Positions 1 to 11,569 of a stretch of 64,000 nucleotides of DNA are shown one piece after another; position 1 is the first letter of the stretch, and every line of letters begins with the position of its first letter. A program made the translations under genes and the position numbers. Origin of the DNA: Huaxiibacter chinensis (GTDB lineage: Bacteria; Pseudomonadota; Gammaproteobacteria; Enterobacterales; Enterobacteriaceae); assembly GCF_022171985.1 (NCBI RefSeq), contig NZ_JAJVHF010000016.1, positions 1 to 64,000 on the forward strand, given 5' to 3'. The notes beneath the pieces are model-generated. The model was not told where the DNA came from, did no database searches, and saw only the letters and a program-made list of their open reading frames with translations.

Positions 1-57
1 CGTTCATCGCTGAACCCCGCTGACCCGGCGGCTTGTGTTCCGTTGTTCCGTGTCAGT
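1..57 (-). other. 5' leader of an rRNA operon transcript (partial)
   Basis: Read on the minus strand, this stretch continues the rRNA P1 transcript: the ACTGACACGGAACAACGG block and the following GGGTCAGCGGGG block match the sequence between P1 and P2 of E. coli rrn operons as I remember it. The P2 promoter and the 16S gene would lie beyond the left edge. In E. coli an rRNA operon follows hemG, so the position fits. Confidence 0.8.
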
Positions 58-140
58 GGAGGCGCATTATAGGGAGTTCTTCGGCGGTGACAAGCATAAA
101 ATTCAAAAAAATTATCGTTCGCTTATTTTTCAAACTTTAC
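57..140 (-). promoter_or_regulatory. rRNA operon P1 promoter with UP element
   Basis: On the minus strand there is a -35 TTGTCA (88-93), a 16 bp spacer and a perfect -10 TATAAT (66-71), followed by GCGCCTCC and the predicted start A at 57. This is the rrn P1 layout, including the suboptimal 16 bp spacer and the GC-rich discriminator linked to ppGpp/DksA control. Positions 94-116 are A/T tracts that fit an UP element. Fis sites, if present, would run into the hemG 3' end. No gene lies in 1-142. Confidence 0.88.
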
Positions 141-142
141 GT

Positions 143-691
143 TTATTTAACCTTCGAATTGACCGTTAATTGCGCTAATTCTCGCGCAAAACCGGCCACC
201 TGCGTCCAGTCGGTATAAACCACTTCTTTACGCGTGTCGGTTTCGCCCCCCGTCATCTTCATTATGAGCCGAATCATAAAGCGGTCATACCATGTATAAC
301 GTGGATAGCGCAGCGCGCCCGCAAAGACACAGCAGAGATCGGGCTGCCAGGGAGAGCTCAACAGGAACTTACGCGTATAGCTGTTAGTTTGTGGCGTACG
401 CTTTTCTGGTTTACGCGCAACAAGATTGACCGAGTAAAAAGCACTGGGCAGCGCATTCAGCGAATTAGCATGCTTTTTCACGAATCGATCGACGGCAGGA
501 TGGAAATGCCCGTAACGAATCGATGCGCCAATCACGACGCGGTCATAATCCTGCCACACAATCTCTTCCGTGCGATTCAGGTTAACCACATCCGCATACA
601 CGCCGTGTTCTTTTAATTCCGAGGCCAGATAAGAGGCAATCTCTCGCGTCTGCCCGTCTCGCGTAGAGAACAGTATTAATGTTTTCACCAA
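143..691 (-). CDS. hemG: Menaquinone-dependent protoporphyrinogen IX dehydrogenase
   Basis: This 182-residue protein is a flavodoxin-fold enzyme that oxidises protoporphyrinogen IX to protoporphyrin IX, the penultimate step of haem synthesis, passing electrons to quinones at the inner membrane. The FMN phosphate loop is visible at residues 9-15 (STRDGQT). A long insertion near residues 110-155, rich in Arg, Trp and Tyr, is the feature separating HemG from ordinary flavodoxins. Its length is that of the E. coli protein. It starts 8 bases after trkH, so the two are probably cotranscribed, and it ends just before the rRNA P1 promoter on the same strand. Confidence 0.96.
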   Translation of the reverse strand: MVKTLILFSTRDGQTREIASYLASELKEHGVYADVVNLNRTEEIVWQDYDRVVIGASIRYGHFHPAVDRFVKKHANSLNALPSAFYSVNLVARKPEKRTPQTNSYTRKFLLSSPWQPDLCCVFAGALRYPRYTWYDRFMIRLIMKMTGGETDTRKEVVYTDWTQVAGFARELAQLTVNSKVK

Positions 692-699
692 TTCCTTCC

Positions 700-2151
700 T
701 TAGTCTCGCCAGAATGTTGGAGTGAACAGAACCAGCAGCGTAAATACCTCAAGACGGCCAAAGAGCATGTTGGCAATCAGGATCCATTTTGCCACCGGAT
801 TCATACTGGCAAAGTTATCCGCGACCACGCCTAGGCCTGGCCCGAGGTTATTCAGCGTGGCGACCACCGAGGCAAAGGCGGAGAAGTCATCCACCCCCGT
901 CGCGATAATAGCCAGCATACTGACGATAAACACCAGCGCGTAGGCTGAAAAGAAGCCCCAGACAGCTTCAAGAATACGTTCTGGTAAGGCGCGATTGCCA
1001 AGCTTAATACTATAGACCGCGTTCGGATGAACCAGACGTTTCAGTTCACGGTTGCCTTGTTTGAACAGCAGCAGGATACGAATAACCTTAAGACCGCCCC
1101 CCGTCGAGCCTGCACACCCACCGATAAAGGCGGAGCATAAAAGCAATACGGGTAAGAACAATGGCCAGCGGGCAATACTGTCGGTGGTGAATCCGGCAGT
1201 GGTCGCCATGGAGACCACCTGGAAGAAGGCCTGATTCAGCGTGGTCACCGCAGAGCTATAGACATCATGCAGCCATAACACCGAGGTGCAAACCACCACC
1301 AGCGTCAGTTGCACACCGATGAACATCCTGAATTCGGGATCGCGCCAGTACACTTTCAGGCTACGACCGCTTAATAAAGAGAAGTGCAAACCGTAGTTAC
1401 ACCCGGAGATCAGCAGGAAAATAGCAATAATGGTGTTAATGGTCGGGCTGTCAAAATAACCCACGCTGGCGTCGTGCGTCGAAAACCCACCAATGGCGAT
1501 AGTCGCAAAGCTATGCCCGATAGCATCAAACGCAGGCATCCCGGCAAACCACAGAGCCAGCGCACAGGCAACGGTCAGCAGAACATAGATGAACCACAGG
1601 GTTTTTGCCGTCTCGGCGATGCGCGGACGCATTTTGTTATCTTTCAACGGGCCGGGCATTTCCGCACGGTAGAGCTGCATGCCCCCGACGCCCAGTATCG
1701 GCAGAATCGCCACCGCTAAAACGATGATCCCCATACCGCCAAACCACTGCAGCATCTGTCGATAAAAGAGGATGGCGTGGGGAAGCGAATCCAGACCGAC
1801 CAGCGTCGTGGCACCCGTGGTGGTTAAGCCTGAAAACGATTCAAAAAATGCATCCGTGACCGTCAGATTAGGCTGCTCGGAGAAGATAAAGGGTAGCGCA
1901 CCCACGCTCCCCAGCACGGTCCAGAACAGGACGACGATCAGAAAGCCTTCGCGGGATTTCAGCTCACCCTTCTCACGACGGTTAGGCCACCAGAGTATGG
2001 AGCCGATCGCCAGCGCAGCGAAAAAGGTTTGGGTAAACGCTCGCCCCGCCCCGTCCCGATAGATGAGCGCTACCAGTCCGGGCAGGATCATCGTCCCGGA
2101 GAAAAGAATTACCAGCAGTCCAACGATTCGGGTTATGGCACGAAAATGCAT
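700..2151 (-). CDS. trkH: Trk system potassium uptake protein TrkH
   Basis: This 483-residue integral membrane protein is the K+-translocating subunit of the Trk system and works with the cytoplasmic NAD-binding regulator TrkA. The whole chain is hydrophobic segments arranged as four membrane-pore-membrane repeats. The selectivity-filter glycines are visible in repeats such as [25 protein letters not shown] and [10 protein letters not shown]. The length matches E. coli TrkH. AAAGGA lies 11 bases upstream of the ATG. It sits between yigZ (40 bases upstream) and hemG (8 bases downstream), as in E. coli. Confidence 0.97.
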   Translation of the reverse strand: MHFRAITRIVGLLVILFSGTMILPGLVALIYRDGAGRAFTQTFFAALAIGSILWWPNRREKGELKSREGFLIVVLFWTVLGSVGALPFIFSEQPNLTVTDAFFESFSGLTTTGATTLVGLDSLPHAILFYRQMLQWFGGMGIIVLAVAILPILGVGGMQLYRAEMPGPLKDNKMRPRIAETAKTLWFIYVLLTVACALALWFAGMPAFDAIGHSFATIAIGGFSTHDASVGYFDSPTINTIIAIFLLISGCNYGLHFSLLSGRSLKVYWRDPEFRMFIGVQLTLVVVCTSVLWLHDVYSSAVTTLNQAFFQVVSMATTAGFTTDSIARWPLFLPVLLLCSAFIGGCAGSTGGGLKVIRILLLFKQGNRELKRLVHPNAVYSIKLGNRALPERILEAVWGFFSAYALVFIVSMLAIIATGVDDFSAFASVVATLNNLGPGLGVVADNFASMNPVAKWILIANMLFGRLEVFTLLVLFTPTFWRD

Positions 2152-2191
2152 CTCTGCCGTTTCCTTTGGTATTCAGAAAGTAAGGTGGGGA

Positions 2192-2806
2192 TTATTCTTC
2201 AATCGGCAGTAATTGCAACGAACCACGACTAAAATCAGCCAGTTTTGCTGAAAAAGCCGCCTGTTCTGCCTGAGGAAGCGCCACGCGTAATTGCACCATC
2301 GCCTGGTAATCACTGTGCACTATGCCGCCGTTAAATTGCTTAAGCAGCGATTCGATGCCGGATAACTGAGCGTAATCACACAACAAAGTATATTCGGTAA
2401 GTGGCGTTTTGCGGATCGTCGTGAGCTGATTTAACGCCTGCTGCACGCCCCCGCCGTAGGCTTTCACCAGCCCACCGGTGCCTAATAGTATGCCGCCGTA
2501 GTAACGCACTACGACGGCGGTAATCTCCCCGACGCCGCTCCCCATGAGCTGGGAAAGCATCGGTTTACCTGCGGTTCCGGCAGGCTCACCATCATCAGAA
2601 AAACCAAGCTGCTGGGAGTCGTTCGGCGCGCCCGCGACCCAGGCAACGCAATGGTGCCTGGCATCGGGATGCTCTGCCCGAACGGATTCAACAAAGGCTT
2701 TCGCCGCTTCTACGCCGTCGGTATGTGCCAACAGCGTAATGAAGCGGCTCTTTTTAATTTCTTCAACGAAGGTGACCGGTTCTGCCGGTATCAGCCAGCT
2801 ATCCAT
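2192..2806 (-). CDS. yigZ: IMPACT family protein YigZ
   Basis: This 204-residue protein has an N-terminal IMPACT (UPF0029) domain, recognisable by the glycine-rich YYGGILLGTGGLVKAYGGG stretch around residue 110, and a C-terminal ferredoxin-like domain resembling elongation factor G domain IV. The family is implicated in translation control in eukaryotes, but the E. coli role is unclear. Its ATG shares one base with the pepQ stop (TGATG), indicating translational coupling, and trkH follows 40 bases later. The family call is secure; the function is not known. Confidence 0.93.
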   Translation of the reverse strand: MDSWLIPAEPVTFVEEIKKSRFITLLAHTDGVEAAKAFVESVRAEHPDARHHCVAWVAGAPNDSQQLGFSDDGEPAGTAGKPMLSQLMGSGVGEITAVVVRYYGGILLGTGGLVKAYGGGVQQALNQLTTIRKTPLTEYTLLCDYAQLSGIESLLKQFNGGIVHSDYQAMVQLRVALPQAEQAAFSAKLADFSRGSLQLLPIEE

Positions 2807-4137
2807 CAGGCGAGTTTGAGATCTCGCGTCATGTTTTCGATGCTGTTTTCGTGGATCACCACGTTATCTTCGATACGAATGCCCCCAAACGGTTTCAACG
2901 CATCGATTTTCTGCCAGTTAAAGTGCTTGCTGAACGCGCCTTCCCGCCATGGCGTCAGCAGCGATTCGATAAAGTAGAGGCCCGGCTCGATGGTCAGCAC
3001 CATGCGCGGTTGCAACACGCGTGTGCAGCGTAAATAGGGATATTTAGACGGAGCAGCCAGATGCGTGCCCGTATCATCCTGCATGAAGCCCGCCACATCG
3101 TGTACCTGGAGGCCCAGCGGATGCCCAATGCCGTGCGGCATGAATGGCCCGGTCAGGTCGTTTTCGACCATCGCTTCTTCGCTCATGTCGGTGACAATCT
3201 GATGTTTACGCAGCAGTTTGGCAATGCGCTGATGGAACTGAATATGGTAATCAACGTAGCTGGTGCCGGCCTTCATGGTGCCGATCAGCGCCAGCTGTTC
3301 GTCGTTCACATCCTTGATCAGCTGTGCGAACTCGGTATCACCATTTGCCGCCCAGGTACGCGTCAAATCAGCCGCATAGCCGTTGTACTCCGCTCCCGCG
3401 TCCAGCAGGAAGCTGCGCGCCTCTGAGGGAATACGGTGATCGAGTTTGGTGTAATGCAGGACGGACGCGTGCTCGTTAATTGCCACGATATTACTGTAAG
3501 GCACGTCGGTATCACGATGGCCCGTAGCCGTCAGGTAGGCCTGATTGATGTCAAACTCGCTCATGCCTGAAAGAAACGCTTCATGCGCCGCACGATGGCC
3601 ATTCACCGCCGTTTTCTGGGCTTCACGCATACAGGAGAGCTCATAGTCAGTCTTGTAAGCGCGATAATAGTGCAGGTAGTCCAGCACCCCTTTCGGGTTG
3701 ATTTTATCGGCCGCAATATCCAGACCCAATGCGCGTTCAGGCACCGGACCGATATAGGCGACATTGCCGCGTGCGGCAGGTAACTGGCTGCCAATGCCGT
3801 CAGCTTTTGGCAGCGCAATGACATCCACTTCTTCAGTCCAGAAGGAGGTGGGCAATGGCTCCACGTTATGCCAGTAATCCACCGGCAGATAGAACCACAG
3901 CTTCGGCTTGTTCACGCCATCGACCAGTAGCCAGCAGTTTGGCACCTGCGTCACCGGCACCCAGGCTTTGAACTGAGGGTTAACTTTAAACGGGTAAGCA
4001 TGGTCGTCCAGGAACGTATTCATCAGTTCGCCGGAGTGGATGAGCAGGGCATCCAGCTTGAAACGCGCCAGCACGTCACGGGTGCGTTCCTGAAGAGTAA
4101 CAATATGATTTTTATAGAGTGCGGCCAGTGAATCCAT
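2806..4137 (-). CDS. pepQ: Xaa-Pro dipeptidase
   Basis: This 443-residue metallopeptidase cleaves dipeptides with a C-terminal proline. The C-terminal pita-bread fold is recognisable from its metal-binding blocks: [19 protein letters not shown] (two Asp), PHGIGHPLG (His), TIEPGLYF (Glu) and GGIRIEDN (Glu). Two adjacent ATGs exist (4140 and 4137). I chose 4137 because AGGGA is 6 bases away and the length then equals the E. coli enzyme. The block [12 protein letters not shown] carries Arg where I remember Gly in E. coli. The gene diverges from fadB across 190 bases and heads pepQ-yigZ-trkH-hemG. Confidence 0.95.
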   Translation of the reverse strand: MDSLAALYKNHIVTLQERTRDVLARFKLDALLIHSGELMNTFLDDHAYPFKVNPQFKAWVPVTQVPNCWLLVDGVNKPKLWFYLPVDYWHNVEPLPTSFWTEEVDVIALPKADGIGSQLPAARGNVAYIGPVPERALGLDIAADKINPKGVLDYLHYYRAYKTDYELSCMREAQKTAVNGHRAAHEAFLSGMSEFDINQAYLTATGHRDTDVPYSNIVAINEHASVLHYTKLDHRIPSEARSFLLDAGAEYNGYAADLTRTWAANGDTEFAQLIKDVNDEQLALIGTMKAGTSYVDYHIQFHQRIAKLLRKHQIVTDMSEEAMVENDLTGPFMPHGIGHPLGLQVHDVAGFMQDDTGTHLAAPSKYPYLRCTRVLQPRMVLTIEPGLYFIESLLTPWREGAFSKHFNWQKIDALKPFGGIRIEDNVVIHENSIENMTRDLKLA

Positions 4138-4284
4138 CATTTTCCCTTTCGTTTTAATGACCTCAAGTCTTCGCATCTTAGCACACCTGACTCAGGCTGC
4201 GTGATTTCCACCGAGCGTGATCAGTGCAGCAATTTTGTAATGACTAATTTGCATTTTATTAACATAAATCCCACACTCCGTCTC

Positions 4285-4301
4285 ATCTGGTATGACCAGA
4301 T
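4285..4301. promoter_or_regulatory. FadR operator of fadBA
   Basis: ATCTGGTATGACCAGAT is a near-perfect dyad matching the FadR site of the E. coli fadBA promoter. FadR bound here represses beta-oxidation until long-chain acyl-CoA releases it. The site ends 26 bases before the fadB ATG, so it lies close to the transcription start. I could not settle the -10 and -35 boxes, which should fall in the A/T-rich 4230-4284 interval. Confidence 0.88.
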
Positions 4302-4327
4302 CCCCTTGCTGGATTCAGGAGACTGAC

Positions 4328-6517
4328 ATGCTCTACAAAGGTGACACCCTATACGTTGACTGGCTGGAAGATGGCATTGCCGAACTGGTGTTCGATGCCC
4401 CCGGCTCAGTAAACAAGCTTGATACTGCGACCGTAGCCAGCCTTGGCCACGCGTTAGATGCCCTTGAAAAACAATCCGATTTAAAAGGGTTGCTGCTGCG
4501 TTCAAACAAAGCCGCCTTTATTGTCGGTGCAGATATCACTGAATTCCTTTCTTTATTCCAGGTGCCACAAGAGCAGCTGAGTCAGTGGCTGCATTTTGCC
4601 AACAGCGTCTTCAATCGTCTGGAAGATTTACCGGTTCCGACTCTTTCCGCGGTTAACGGTTACGCGCTGGGGGGCGGATGTGAGTGCGTACTCGCCACCG
4701 ACTATCGTCTGGCCACGCCGGACCTGCGCATTGGTCTGCCGGAGACGAAGCTGGGCATCATGCCAGGCTTTGGCGGTTCGGTTCGCCTGCCTCGCCTTCT
4801 GGGCGCCGATAGCGCACTGGAGATTATCGCCGCGGGTAAAGATGTCGATGCCGATCGGGCGCTGAAAATCGGTCTGGTCGACGGCGTCGTACAGGCGGAT
4901 AAACTGCATGACGGCGCTCTGCGCATTCTGCGTCAGGCCATTAATGGCGATCTCGACTGGAAAGCCAAACGTCAGCCGAAGCTCGAACCCCTGCATTTGA
5001 GCAAAATTGAAGCGACCATGAGCTTTACCATCGCCAAAGGCATGGTGATGCAGACGGCAGGCAAACATTATCCCGCGCCGATAACCGCCGTGAAGACAAT
5101 CGAAGCCGCTTCACGTCTGGGACGTGAAGAAGCCCTCAAACTTGAGAATCACAGTTTTGTTCCGCTGGCGCACACCAACGAAGCCCGTGCGCTGGTTGGC
5201 ATCTTCCTTAACGATCAGTTCGTCAAAGGCAAAGCGAAGCAGTTGACGAAAAACGTTGAGACACCAAAACAGGCGGCCGTCCTTGGCGCAGGCATTATGG
5301 GCGGCGGGATTGCGTATCAGTCAGCCTGGAAAGGCGTGCCGGTCGTCATGAAGGATATCAACGACAAATCCCTGACGCTCGGTATGACCGAAGCCGCCAA
5401 GCTGCTGAACAAACAGCTTGAGCGCGGCAAGATTGATGGCCTGAAGCTGGCAGGGGTCATCTCCACCATTCAACCCACTCTCGATTACAGCGGGTTCGAC
5501 CGGGTAGACGTCGTGGTCGAAGCGGTTGTGGAAAATCCTAACGTTAAAAAAGCGGTACTGGCGGAAACGGAAGATAAAGTACGCCCGGATACCGTTCTGG
5601 CATCGAACACCTCGACTATTCCGATTAGCGAACTGGCCAGCGTGCTGAAGCGTCCGGAAAACTTCTGCGGAATGCACTTCTTTAACCCGGTGCACCGTAT
5701 GCCGCTGGTCGAAGTGATCCGGGGCGAAAAAACCTCTGATGAGACCCTTGCGAAAGTGGTGGCGTGGGCCAGCAAAATGGGCAAAACCCCGATTGTGGTC
5801 AATGACTGCCCGGGCTTTTTCGTTAACCGCGTTCTGTTCCCCTACTTTGCCGGGTTCAGCCAGTTACTGCGCGACGGTGCGGATTTCCGCAAGGTCGATA
5901 AAGTGATGGAAAAACAGTTTGGCTGGCCGATGGGTCCTGCTTATTTGCTGGACGTTGTCGGGATTGACACCGCGCATCACGCCCAGGCGGTGATGGCCGC
6001 TGGTTTCCCGCAGCGCATGCAGAAAGCGTACCGCGATGCCATTGACGCCCTGTTTGACGCCAGCCGCTTCGGCCAGAAAAACGGCCTGGGCTTCTGGCGC
6101 TATAAAGAAGACAGCAAAGGCAAGCCGAAGAAAGAAGAAGATGCGGCCGTGGATGGCCTGCTGGCCGACGTCAGCCAGCCGAAACGTGACTTCACTGACG
6201 AAGAGATCATCGCCCGTATGATGATCCCTATGGTGAACGAAGTCGTGCGTTGCCTTGAAGAGGGAATTATCGCAAGCCCGGCAGAAGCCGATATGGCGCT
6301 GGTTTACGGACTGGGCTTCCCTCCGTTCCACGGCGGCGCGTTCCGCTGGCTCGATACGCTCGGCAGCGCGAAATATCTCGATATGGCTCAGCAATATCAG
6401 CATCTCGGCCCGCTTTATGAGGTCCCGGAAGGCCTGCGCGCCAAAGCTCGCCATAACGAACCGTATTATCCACCCGTCGAGCCGGCCCGTCCGGTAGGCG
6501 AACTGAAAACGGCTTAA
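4328..6517 (+). CDS. fadB: Fatty acid oxidation complex alpha subunit
   Basis: This 729-residue multifunctional enzyme of aerobic beta-oxidation combines enoyl-CoA hydratase/isomerase activity in the N-terminal third with L-3-hydroxyacyl-CoA dehydrogenase activity in the rest. The crotonase oxyanion and catalytic region is seen in [18 protein letters not shown] and [14 protein letters not shown]. The NAD-binding loop is [14 protein letters not shown] near residue 320, and the dehydrogenase catalytic His lies in [15 protein letters not shown] near 450. The ATG at 4328 gives the E. coli length; an in-frame upstream ATG at 4292 would overlap the FadR operator. fadA follows after 9 bases. Confidence 0.98.
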   Translation: MLYKGDTLYVDWLEDGIAELVFDAPGSVNKLDTATVASLGHALDALEKQSDLKGLLLRSNKAAFIVGADITEFLSLFQVPQEQLSQWLHFANSVFNRLEDLPVPTLSAVNGYALGGGCECVLATDYRLATPDLRIGLPETKLGIMPGFGGSVRLPRLLGADSALEIIAAGKDVDADRALKIGLVDGVVQADKLHDGALRILRQAINGDLDWKAKRQPKLEPLHLSKIEATMSFTIAKGMVMQTAGKHYPAPITAVKTIEAASRLGREEALKLENHSFVPLAHTNEARALVGIFLNDQFVKGKAKQLTKNVETPKQAAVLGAGIMGGGIAYQSAWKGVPVVMKDINDKSLTLGMTEAAKLLNKQLERGKIDGLKLAGVISTIQPTLDYSGFDRVDVVVEAVVENPNVKKAVLAETEDKVRPDTVLASNTSTIPISELASVLKRPENFCGMHFFNPVHRMPLVEVIRGEKTSDETLAKVVAWASKMGKTPIVVNDCPGFFVNRVLFPYFAGFSQLLRDGADFRKVDKVMEKQFGWPMGPAYLLDVVGIDTAHHAQAVMAAGFPQRMQKAYRDAIDALFDASRFGQKNGLGFWRYKEDSKGKPKKEEDAAVDGLLADVSQPKRDFTDEEIIARMMIPMVNEVVRCLEEGIIASPAEADMALVYGLGFPPFHGGAFRWLDTLGSAKYLDMAQQYQHLGPLYEVPEGLRAKARHNEPYYPPVEPARPVGELKTA

Positions 6518-7690
<1,173 letters not shown>

Positions 7691-7710
7691 ATCAGGAAAA
7701 GTATCTTAAA

Positions 7711-7817
7711 GCCAATGGCGTCAGAACGAGGCGGCACGCGAACGAACCCCGATGAGCTTACTGAAGTAAGTGATTCGGGGGAGCGAGCGTAGCCCACGCG
7801 GTCAGGGCGTCATTGGC
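7711..7817. repeat. ERIC-type intergenic repeat, copy 1
   Basis: The core CCCCGA...GCTTAC-TGAA-GTAAG...TCGGGG (7747-7780) and the following GAGCGAGCG block match the enterobacterial repetitive intergenic consensus. The element is bounded by an imperfect inverted repeat, GCCAATGGCG (7711-7720) against CGTCATTGGC (7808-7817). It lies in the fadA 3' untranslated region and would fold into a long hairpin when transcribed. Confidence 0.8.
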
Positions 7818-7845
7818 GAAGAGAGACAGTTTAGTTGCCGTTTTT

Positions 7846-7870
7846 CCCGCCTGTCAGGGGCGGGTTTTTT
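7846..7870 (+). terminator. Rho-independent terminator of fadBA
   Basis: CCCGCC (7846-7851) pairs with GGCGGG (7859-7864) across a 7-base loop and is followed directly by a seven-base T run interrupted only after 7870. It reads on the plus strand, so it ends the fadBA transcript just before the convergent fre stop codon at 7874. Confidence 0.88.
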
Positions 7871-7873
7871 TAT

Positions 7874-8575
7874 TCAGATAAAAGCAAACGCATCGCCAAA
7901 CAGACGGTCTTCACGCGCTTCACGCTCGTTACAGAACAGATCGCGGGCAATCTTCGCCATTTCAAAACGTCCGGCAATATAGATGTCATGCTCCGCCAGC
8001 GTGCCGTAATCCTGTAACACCGCCGTCAGCACCGTACCGCTGCGCCCGCGCCAGTCTTCTTCTGGCTGCTCAACGACAGGCTCAATGCGCAGGTTAGGAT
8101 GGTTTACGCTCAGCGCTTCCAGCTCGGCCAGATCGTAGAGGTGCTTCTCTTCACGGCCACCCCAGTAGATGGTGATATCCCGGTGCGGATTACGCGCCAG
8201 CGCCGTCAGCAGAATGGAACGCACGTAGGAAAAGCCCGTGCCGCCCGCAATCAGAATGAGCGGACGTTCGTCTTCATCACGCAACCACGCCTCACCGTGC
8301 GGAATATCCACTACGATTTCACGCTCTTTCAGAATACGATCCATTACCGCCATGGCATACAGGTTAAGCTCAGACGCCCCGATGTGAAGCTCAATAAATT
8401 CCTTTTCCGCAGGCGTAGACGCCATTGAGAAGGGACGCTTATCCCGTTCATCCATCACAACCATAAGATACTGGCCCGCGCGGAACGAGAATTCCGCCTC
8501 TGGCACCAAACGGACGCGATATACGGTGTCGGTGATAGCATCTACCGAGGTCACTTTACAGCTTAAGGTTGTCAT
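7874..8575 (-). CDS. fre: NAD(P)H-flavin reductase
   Basis: This 233-residue soluble oxidoreductase reduces free riboflavin, FMN or FAD with NAD(P)H, supplying reduced flavin for iron reduction, ribonucleotide reductase activation and, by inference, the prenyl-FMN pathway used by the neighbouring UbiD. The flavin-binding block RPFSMAST (about residues 47-54) and the nucleotide-binding [11 protein letters not shown] (about 107-117) mark a ferredoxin-reductase fold. The length equals the E. coli enzyme. It starts 29 bases after ubiD on the same strand and is probably cotranscribed with it. Confidence 0.97.
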   Translation of the reverse strand: MTTLSCKVTSVDAITDTVYRVRLVPEAEFSFRAGQYLMVVMDERDKRPFSMASTPAEKEFIELHIGASELNLYAMAVMDRILKEREIVVDIPHGEAWLRDEDERPLILIAGGTGFSYVRSILLTALARNPHRDITIYWGGREEKHLYDLAELEALSVNHPNLRIEPVVEQPEEDWRGRSGTVLTAVLQDYGTLAEHDIYIAGRFEMAKIARDLFCNEREAREDRLFGDAFAFI

Positions 8576-8604
8576 TCGCTCTCTCTGTCGGGAAATCTAT
8601 AGGG

Positions 8605-10110
8605 CTAACGGTGAGTCTCAGTCTTACCGTCATTCATTATGGCCAATTCATCCCAGATCGCGTCAATTCGCGCTGTCACCTCGGGATCCTTTTTGATCGG
8701 GCGACCCCATTCACGCGAGGTTTCGCCGGGCCATTTATTAGTGGCATCCAGTCCCATCTTCGAGCCAAGTCCGGAAACCGGCGAGGCAAAATCCAGATAA
8801 TCTATCGGCGTATTTTCCACCATCACGGTATCACGTGACGGGTCCATACGCGTGGTGATAGCCCAGATAACATCGTTCCAGTCTCGGGCGTTCACGTCAT
8901 CATCGCAAACGATAACAAATTTGGTGTACATAAACTGACGCAGGAAAGACCAGACGCCCATCATGACCCGTTTCGCATGGCCCGCATACTGCTTCTTAAT
9001 CGTCACGACGGCAAGGCGATAAGAGCACCCTTCCGGCGGTAAATAGAAGTCCACAATTTCCGGGAACTGCTTTTGCAGAATAGGAACAAAGACTTCGTTT
9101 AACGCCACACCCAACACGGCAGGTTCATCCGGTGGACGCCCGGTATACGTGGAGTGATAGATGGCATCTTCGCGTTGCGTAATGTGCGTTACGGTAAAGA
9201 CCGGGAAATTATCGATTTCGTTATAGTAGCCGGTATGATCGCCATAGGGCCCTTCCGGTGCCATTTCACCCGCCTCAATATAGCCTTCAAGCACGATTTC
9301 CGCACTGGCAGGGACTTCAAGATCGTTTGAAATACATTTGACGACTTCAGTTTTCGTGCCGCGCAGCAAGCCGGCAAACGCATATTCCGAAAGGGTATCC
9401 GGAACAGGCGTGACGGCACCGAGAATCGTGGCAGGATCGGCGCCTAACGCCACAGAGACCGGGAAACGTTCACCGGGATGTGCAGCGCACCACTCCTGGA
9501 AATCCAGGGCACCGCCGCGGTGGGAAAGCCAGCGCATGATCAGCTTATTTTTACCAATCAGCTGCTGGCGGTAAATCCCTAAATTTTGGCGTTCTTTATG
9601 CGGACCCCGCGTGACCGTCAGACCCCAGGTGATCAGCGGTGCGGCATCTTCAGGCCAACATTGCATGATGGGGATACGCGTCAAATCAACGGCGTCGCCT
9701 TCAATGATTTTTTGCTGACACGGCGCACCACGCAGACGCTTGGTCGGCATGTTCAGCACTTGCTTAAACTGAGGCAATTTATCGAAGAGGTCGCGGAAGC
9801 CTTTTGGTGGTTCTGGCTCTTTCAGGAAGGCCAGCAGTTTGCCCACTTCACGCAGCGCGCTAACGTCTTCCTGGCCCATGCCCATGGCCACGCGCTTTGG
9901 CGTGCCAAACAGGTTGCACAGTACCGGCATGGAATAGCCTTTCGGATTTTCAAACAGCAAAGCGGGGCCACCGGCACGCAAGGTGCGGTCAGCAATTTCT
10001 GTCATTTCCAGATAAGGATCAACAGGTAGCGAAATGCGTTTCAGTTCGCCCTGCTTTTCCAGCAGCGCAAGGAAGTCGCGTAGATCGTGGTATTTCATGC
10101 AGTTCGTCAT
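8605..10110 (-). CDS. ubiD: 3-octaprenyl-4-hydroxybenzoate decarboxylase
   Basis: This protein of about 500 residues is the UbiD decarboxylase of ubiquinone synthesis. It needs prenylated FMN made by UbiX, encoded elsewhere. Conserved UbiD-family blocks include [27 protein letters not shown] and the metal and cofactor-binding central region. The C-terminal block [17 protein letters not shown] is also typical. Two starts are possible: ATG at 10110 and an in-frame ATG four codons later, where close similarity to E. coli begins (MKYHDLRDF). I keep the first. The gene diverges from rfaH. Confidence 0.96.
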   Translation of the reverse strand: MTNCMKYHDLRDFLALLEKQGELKRISLPVDPYLEMTEIADRTLRAGGPALLFENPKGYSMPVLCNLFGTPKRVAMGMGQEDVSALREVGKLLAFLKEPEPPKGFRDLFDKLPQFKQVLNMPTKRLRGAPCQQKIIEGDAVDLTRIPIMQCWPEDAAPLITWGLTVTRGPHKERQNLGIYRQQLIGKNKLIMRWLSHRGGALDFQEWCAAHPGERFPVSVALGADPATILGAVTPVPDTLSEYAFAGLLRGTKTEVVKCISNDLEVPASAEIVLEGYIEAGEMAPEGPYGDHTGYYNEIDNFPVFTVTHITQREDAIYHSTYTGRPPDEPAVLGVALNEVFVPILQKQFPEIVDFYLPPEGCSYRLAVVTIKKQYAGHAKRVMMGVWSFLRQFMYTKFVIVCDDDVNARDWNDVIWAITTRMDPSRDTVMVENTPIDYLDFASPVSGLGSKMGLDATNKWPGETSREWGRPIKKDPEVTARIDAIWDELAIMNDGKTETHR

Positions 10111-10167
10111 GGCCTCTTCATAAGCGCTTCATTATACGGCGTTCGTCACCGTCATGCTGTAATTTTG

Positions 10168-10195
10168 TTATCAGGCTGTGTCGTGCCTCTATAAT
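10168..10195 (+). promoter_or_regulatory. Probable rfaH promoter
   Basis: A perfect -10 TATAAT lies at 10190-10195 with a -35-like TTATCA at 10168-10173, spacer 16. The predicted start near 10202 gives a leader of about 55 bases before the rfaH ATG. It was found by inspection only. Confidence 0.55.
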
Positions 10196-10256
10196 CAACT
10201 TAGCGATCTCGCCAGGGTTTTGGTATGCTTGCGCCCGAACAAAGGAAAGAGTGATT

Positions 10257-10748
10257 ATGCAGGCCTGGTATCTTCTGTATTGCAAACGTGGGCAACTTCA
10301 GCGTGCTCAGGAACATCTTGAACGTCAGGCAGTCCACTGTCTGACACCCGTGATCACGCTTGAGAAAATTCAGCGCGGCAAGCGTACTGAAGTCACGGAA
10401 CCGCTGTTCCCGAACTATCTGTTCGTCGAGTTCGACCCGGAAGTGATCCACACCACCACAATCAATGCCACGCGGGGCGTCAGCCACTTTGTACGTTTTG
10501 GCGCGCGTCCGGCCACCGTGCCTGCCTCGGTCATTCATCAGCTTTCCATCTATAAACAGCCAGAGGATTTGACCGATCCTGAGACCCCCTTCCCCGGCGA
10601 CGACGTCGTGATCACCGAGGGTGCCTTTGAGGGGTTAAAGGCGATCTTTGCCGAACCCGATGGCGAAGCGCGTTCGATGCTTCTGCTTAACCTGCTGAAT
10701 AAGCAGGTCTTACAGAGTGTCAAAAACACCGCTTTCCATAAACTTTAA
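10257..10748 (+). CDS. rfaH: Transcription antitermination factor RfaH
   Basis: This 163-residue NusG paralogue is recruited to RNA polymerase at ops elements and prevents early and Rho-dependent termination in long operons for lipopolysaccharide, capsule and haemolysin. The N-terminal NGN domain (about residues 1-100) begins [10 protein letters not shown] and contains [12 protein letters not shown]. The C-terminal KOW domain, which can refold from helix to barrel, covers the last 50 or so residues ([15 protein letters not shown]). The ATG at 10257 gives the family length with AAAGGAAAG upstream; an earlier in-frame ATG at 9897 would lie inside ubiD on the other strand. Its stop shares bases with the convergent tatD stop. 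Confidence 0.96.
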   Translation: MQAWYLLYCKRGQLQRAQEHLERQAVHCLTPVITLEKIQRGKRTEVTEPLFPNYLFVEFDPEVIHTTTINATRGVSHFVRFGARPATVPASVIHQLSIYKQPEDLTDPETPFPGDDVVITEGAFEGLKAIFAEPDGEARSMLLLNLLNKQVLQSVKNTAFHKL

Positions 10749-11527
10749 AACGTAATCCCAAACAGCCTGCGCACATTGTCATCGGTTTGCGCGGCAAGCT
10801 GCTGTGCCTCTTCGCCACGCCAGTGCGCCACCCGTTCGACAATATGGCCCAGATAAGCGGGTTCATTACGTCGTGATGCGGGTTTCGGTTTCATATCACG
10901 TGCAAGCAAATACGGCGCATCGGTTTCAAACAGCAGCCGATCGGCGGGAATCAGGGGCAACAGTTCGCGTAATTCCAGACCCCGTCGCTCATCGCATACC
11001 CAACCGGTAATCCCCAGATATAAGCCCCGGTTTAAACATGCCAGCGCGTCACTTCGCGAACCGGTAAAACAGTGCAGCACCGCACCAGGCAGTTTATCCA
11101 GCCAGGGTTCAAGTAGCGCCATAAAACGCTCATGGGCATCGCGACAGTGCATAAACACCGGCATACCCAATTCTGCGGCCAGCGCAAGCTGGGCGGAAAA
11201 GGCCGCTTCCTGCTCAGCCGGTGTGGAAAAATTGCGATTAAAATCGAGACCACATTCCCCTATCGCCACGACCTCGGGCTGGCGGGCTAATGCGCGAAGT
11301 TTATCAGCGCTTTCCTCCGTCCACTGACTGCTGTCATGCGGATGGACACCCGCCGTTGACCAGCAATGTGGGTAATGCTTCGCCAGAGTTTGCGCCTGCT
11401 CGCTTTCATGGAGATTCGTGCCGGTCAGCAGTAACCCTTTCACCCCAGCCGAGAAAGCGCGCGCCACGACCTCATCACGATCGTGAGAAAATTGCGCACT
11501 GGTTAAGTTCAACCCGATATCAAACAT
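10745..11527 (-). CDS. tatD: 3'-5' ssDNA/RNA exonuclease, TatD family metal-dependent hydrolase
   Basis: This 260-residue TIM-barrel hydrolase has a metal-dependent nuclease active site, with blocks [32 protein letters not shown] and ETDAPYLL carrying the His, Glu and Asp ligands. E. coli TatD has 3'-5' exonuclease activity in vitro and is dispensable for Tat export. I chose the ATG at 11527 because GGGAG sits 5 bases upstream of it; an in-frame ATG four codons earlier has no good ribosome site. It is last in the tatABCD cluster, 42 bases after tatC, behind a stem-loop. Confidence 0.95.
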   Translation of the reverse strand: MFDIGLNLTSAQFSHDRDEVVARAFSAGVKGLLLTGTNLHESEQAQTLAKHYPHCWSTAGVHPHDSSQWTEESADKLRALARQPEVVAIGECGLDFNRNFSTPAEQEAAFSAQLALAAELGMPVFMHCRDAHERFMALLEPWLDKLPGAVLHCFTGSRSDALACLNRGLYLGITGWVCDERRGLELRELLPLIPADRLLFETDAPYLLARDMKPKPASRRNEPAYLGHIVERVAHWRGEEAQQLAAQTDDNVRRLFGITF

Positions 11528-11546
11528 GTGGTCTCCCATATAACAA

Positions 11547-11562
11547 CCGCCCTTTCGGGCGG
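11547..11562 (-). terminator. Stem-loop between tatC and tatD (possible attenuator)
   Basis: CCGCCC and GGGCGG form a perfect 6 bp stem with a 4-base loop. On the minus strand it is followed by TTGTTAT, only a weak U tract, so it may terminate part of the tatABC transcripts and lower tatD expression. It could instead be an RNA stability element. Confidence 0.5.
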
Positions 11563-11569
11563 CTGGATT

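Noticed and set aside
5864..6454. 196-residue open frame opposite fadB
   Set aside because: It lies wholly within strongly conserved fadB on the other strand and has no recognisable domain.
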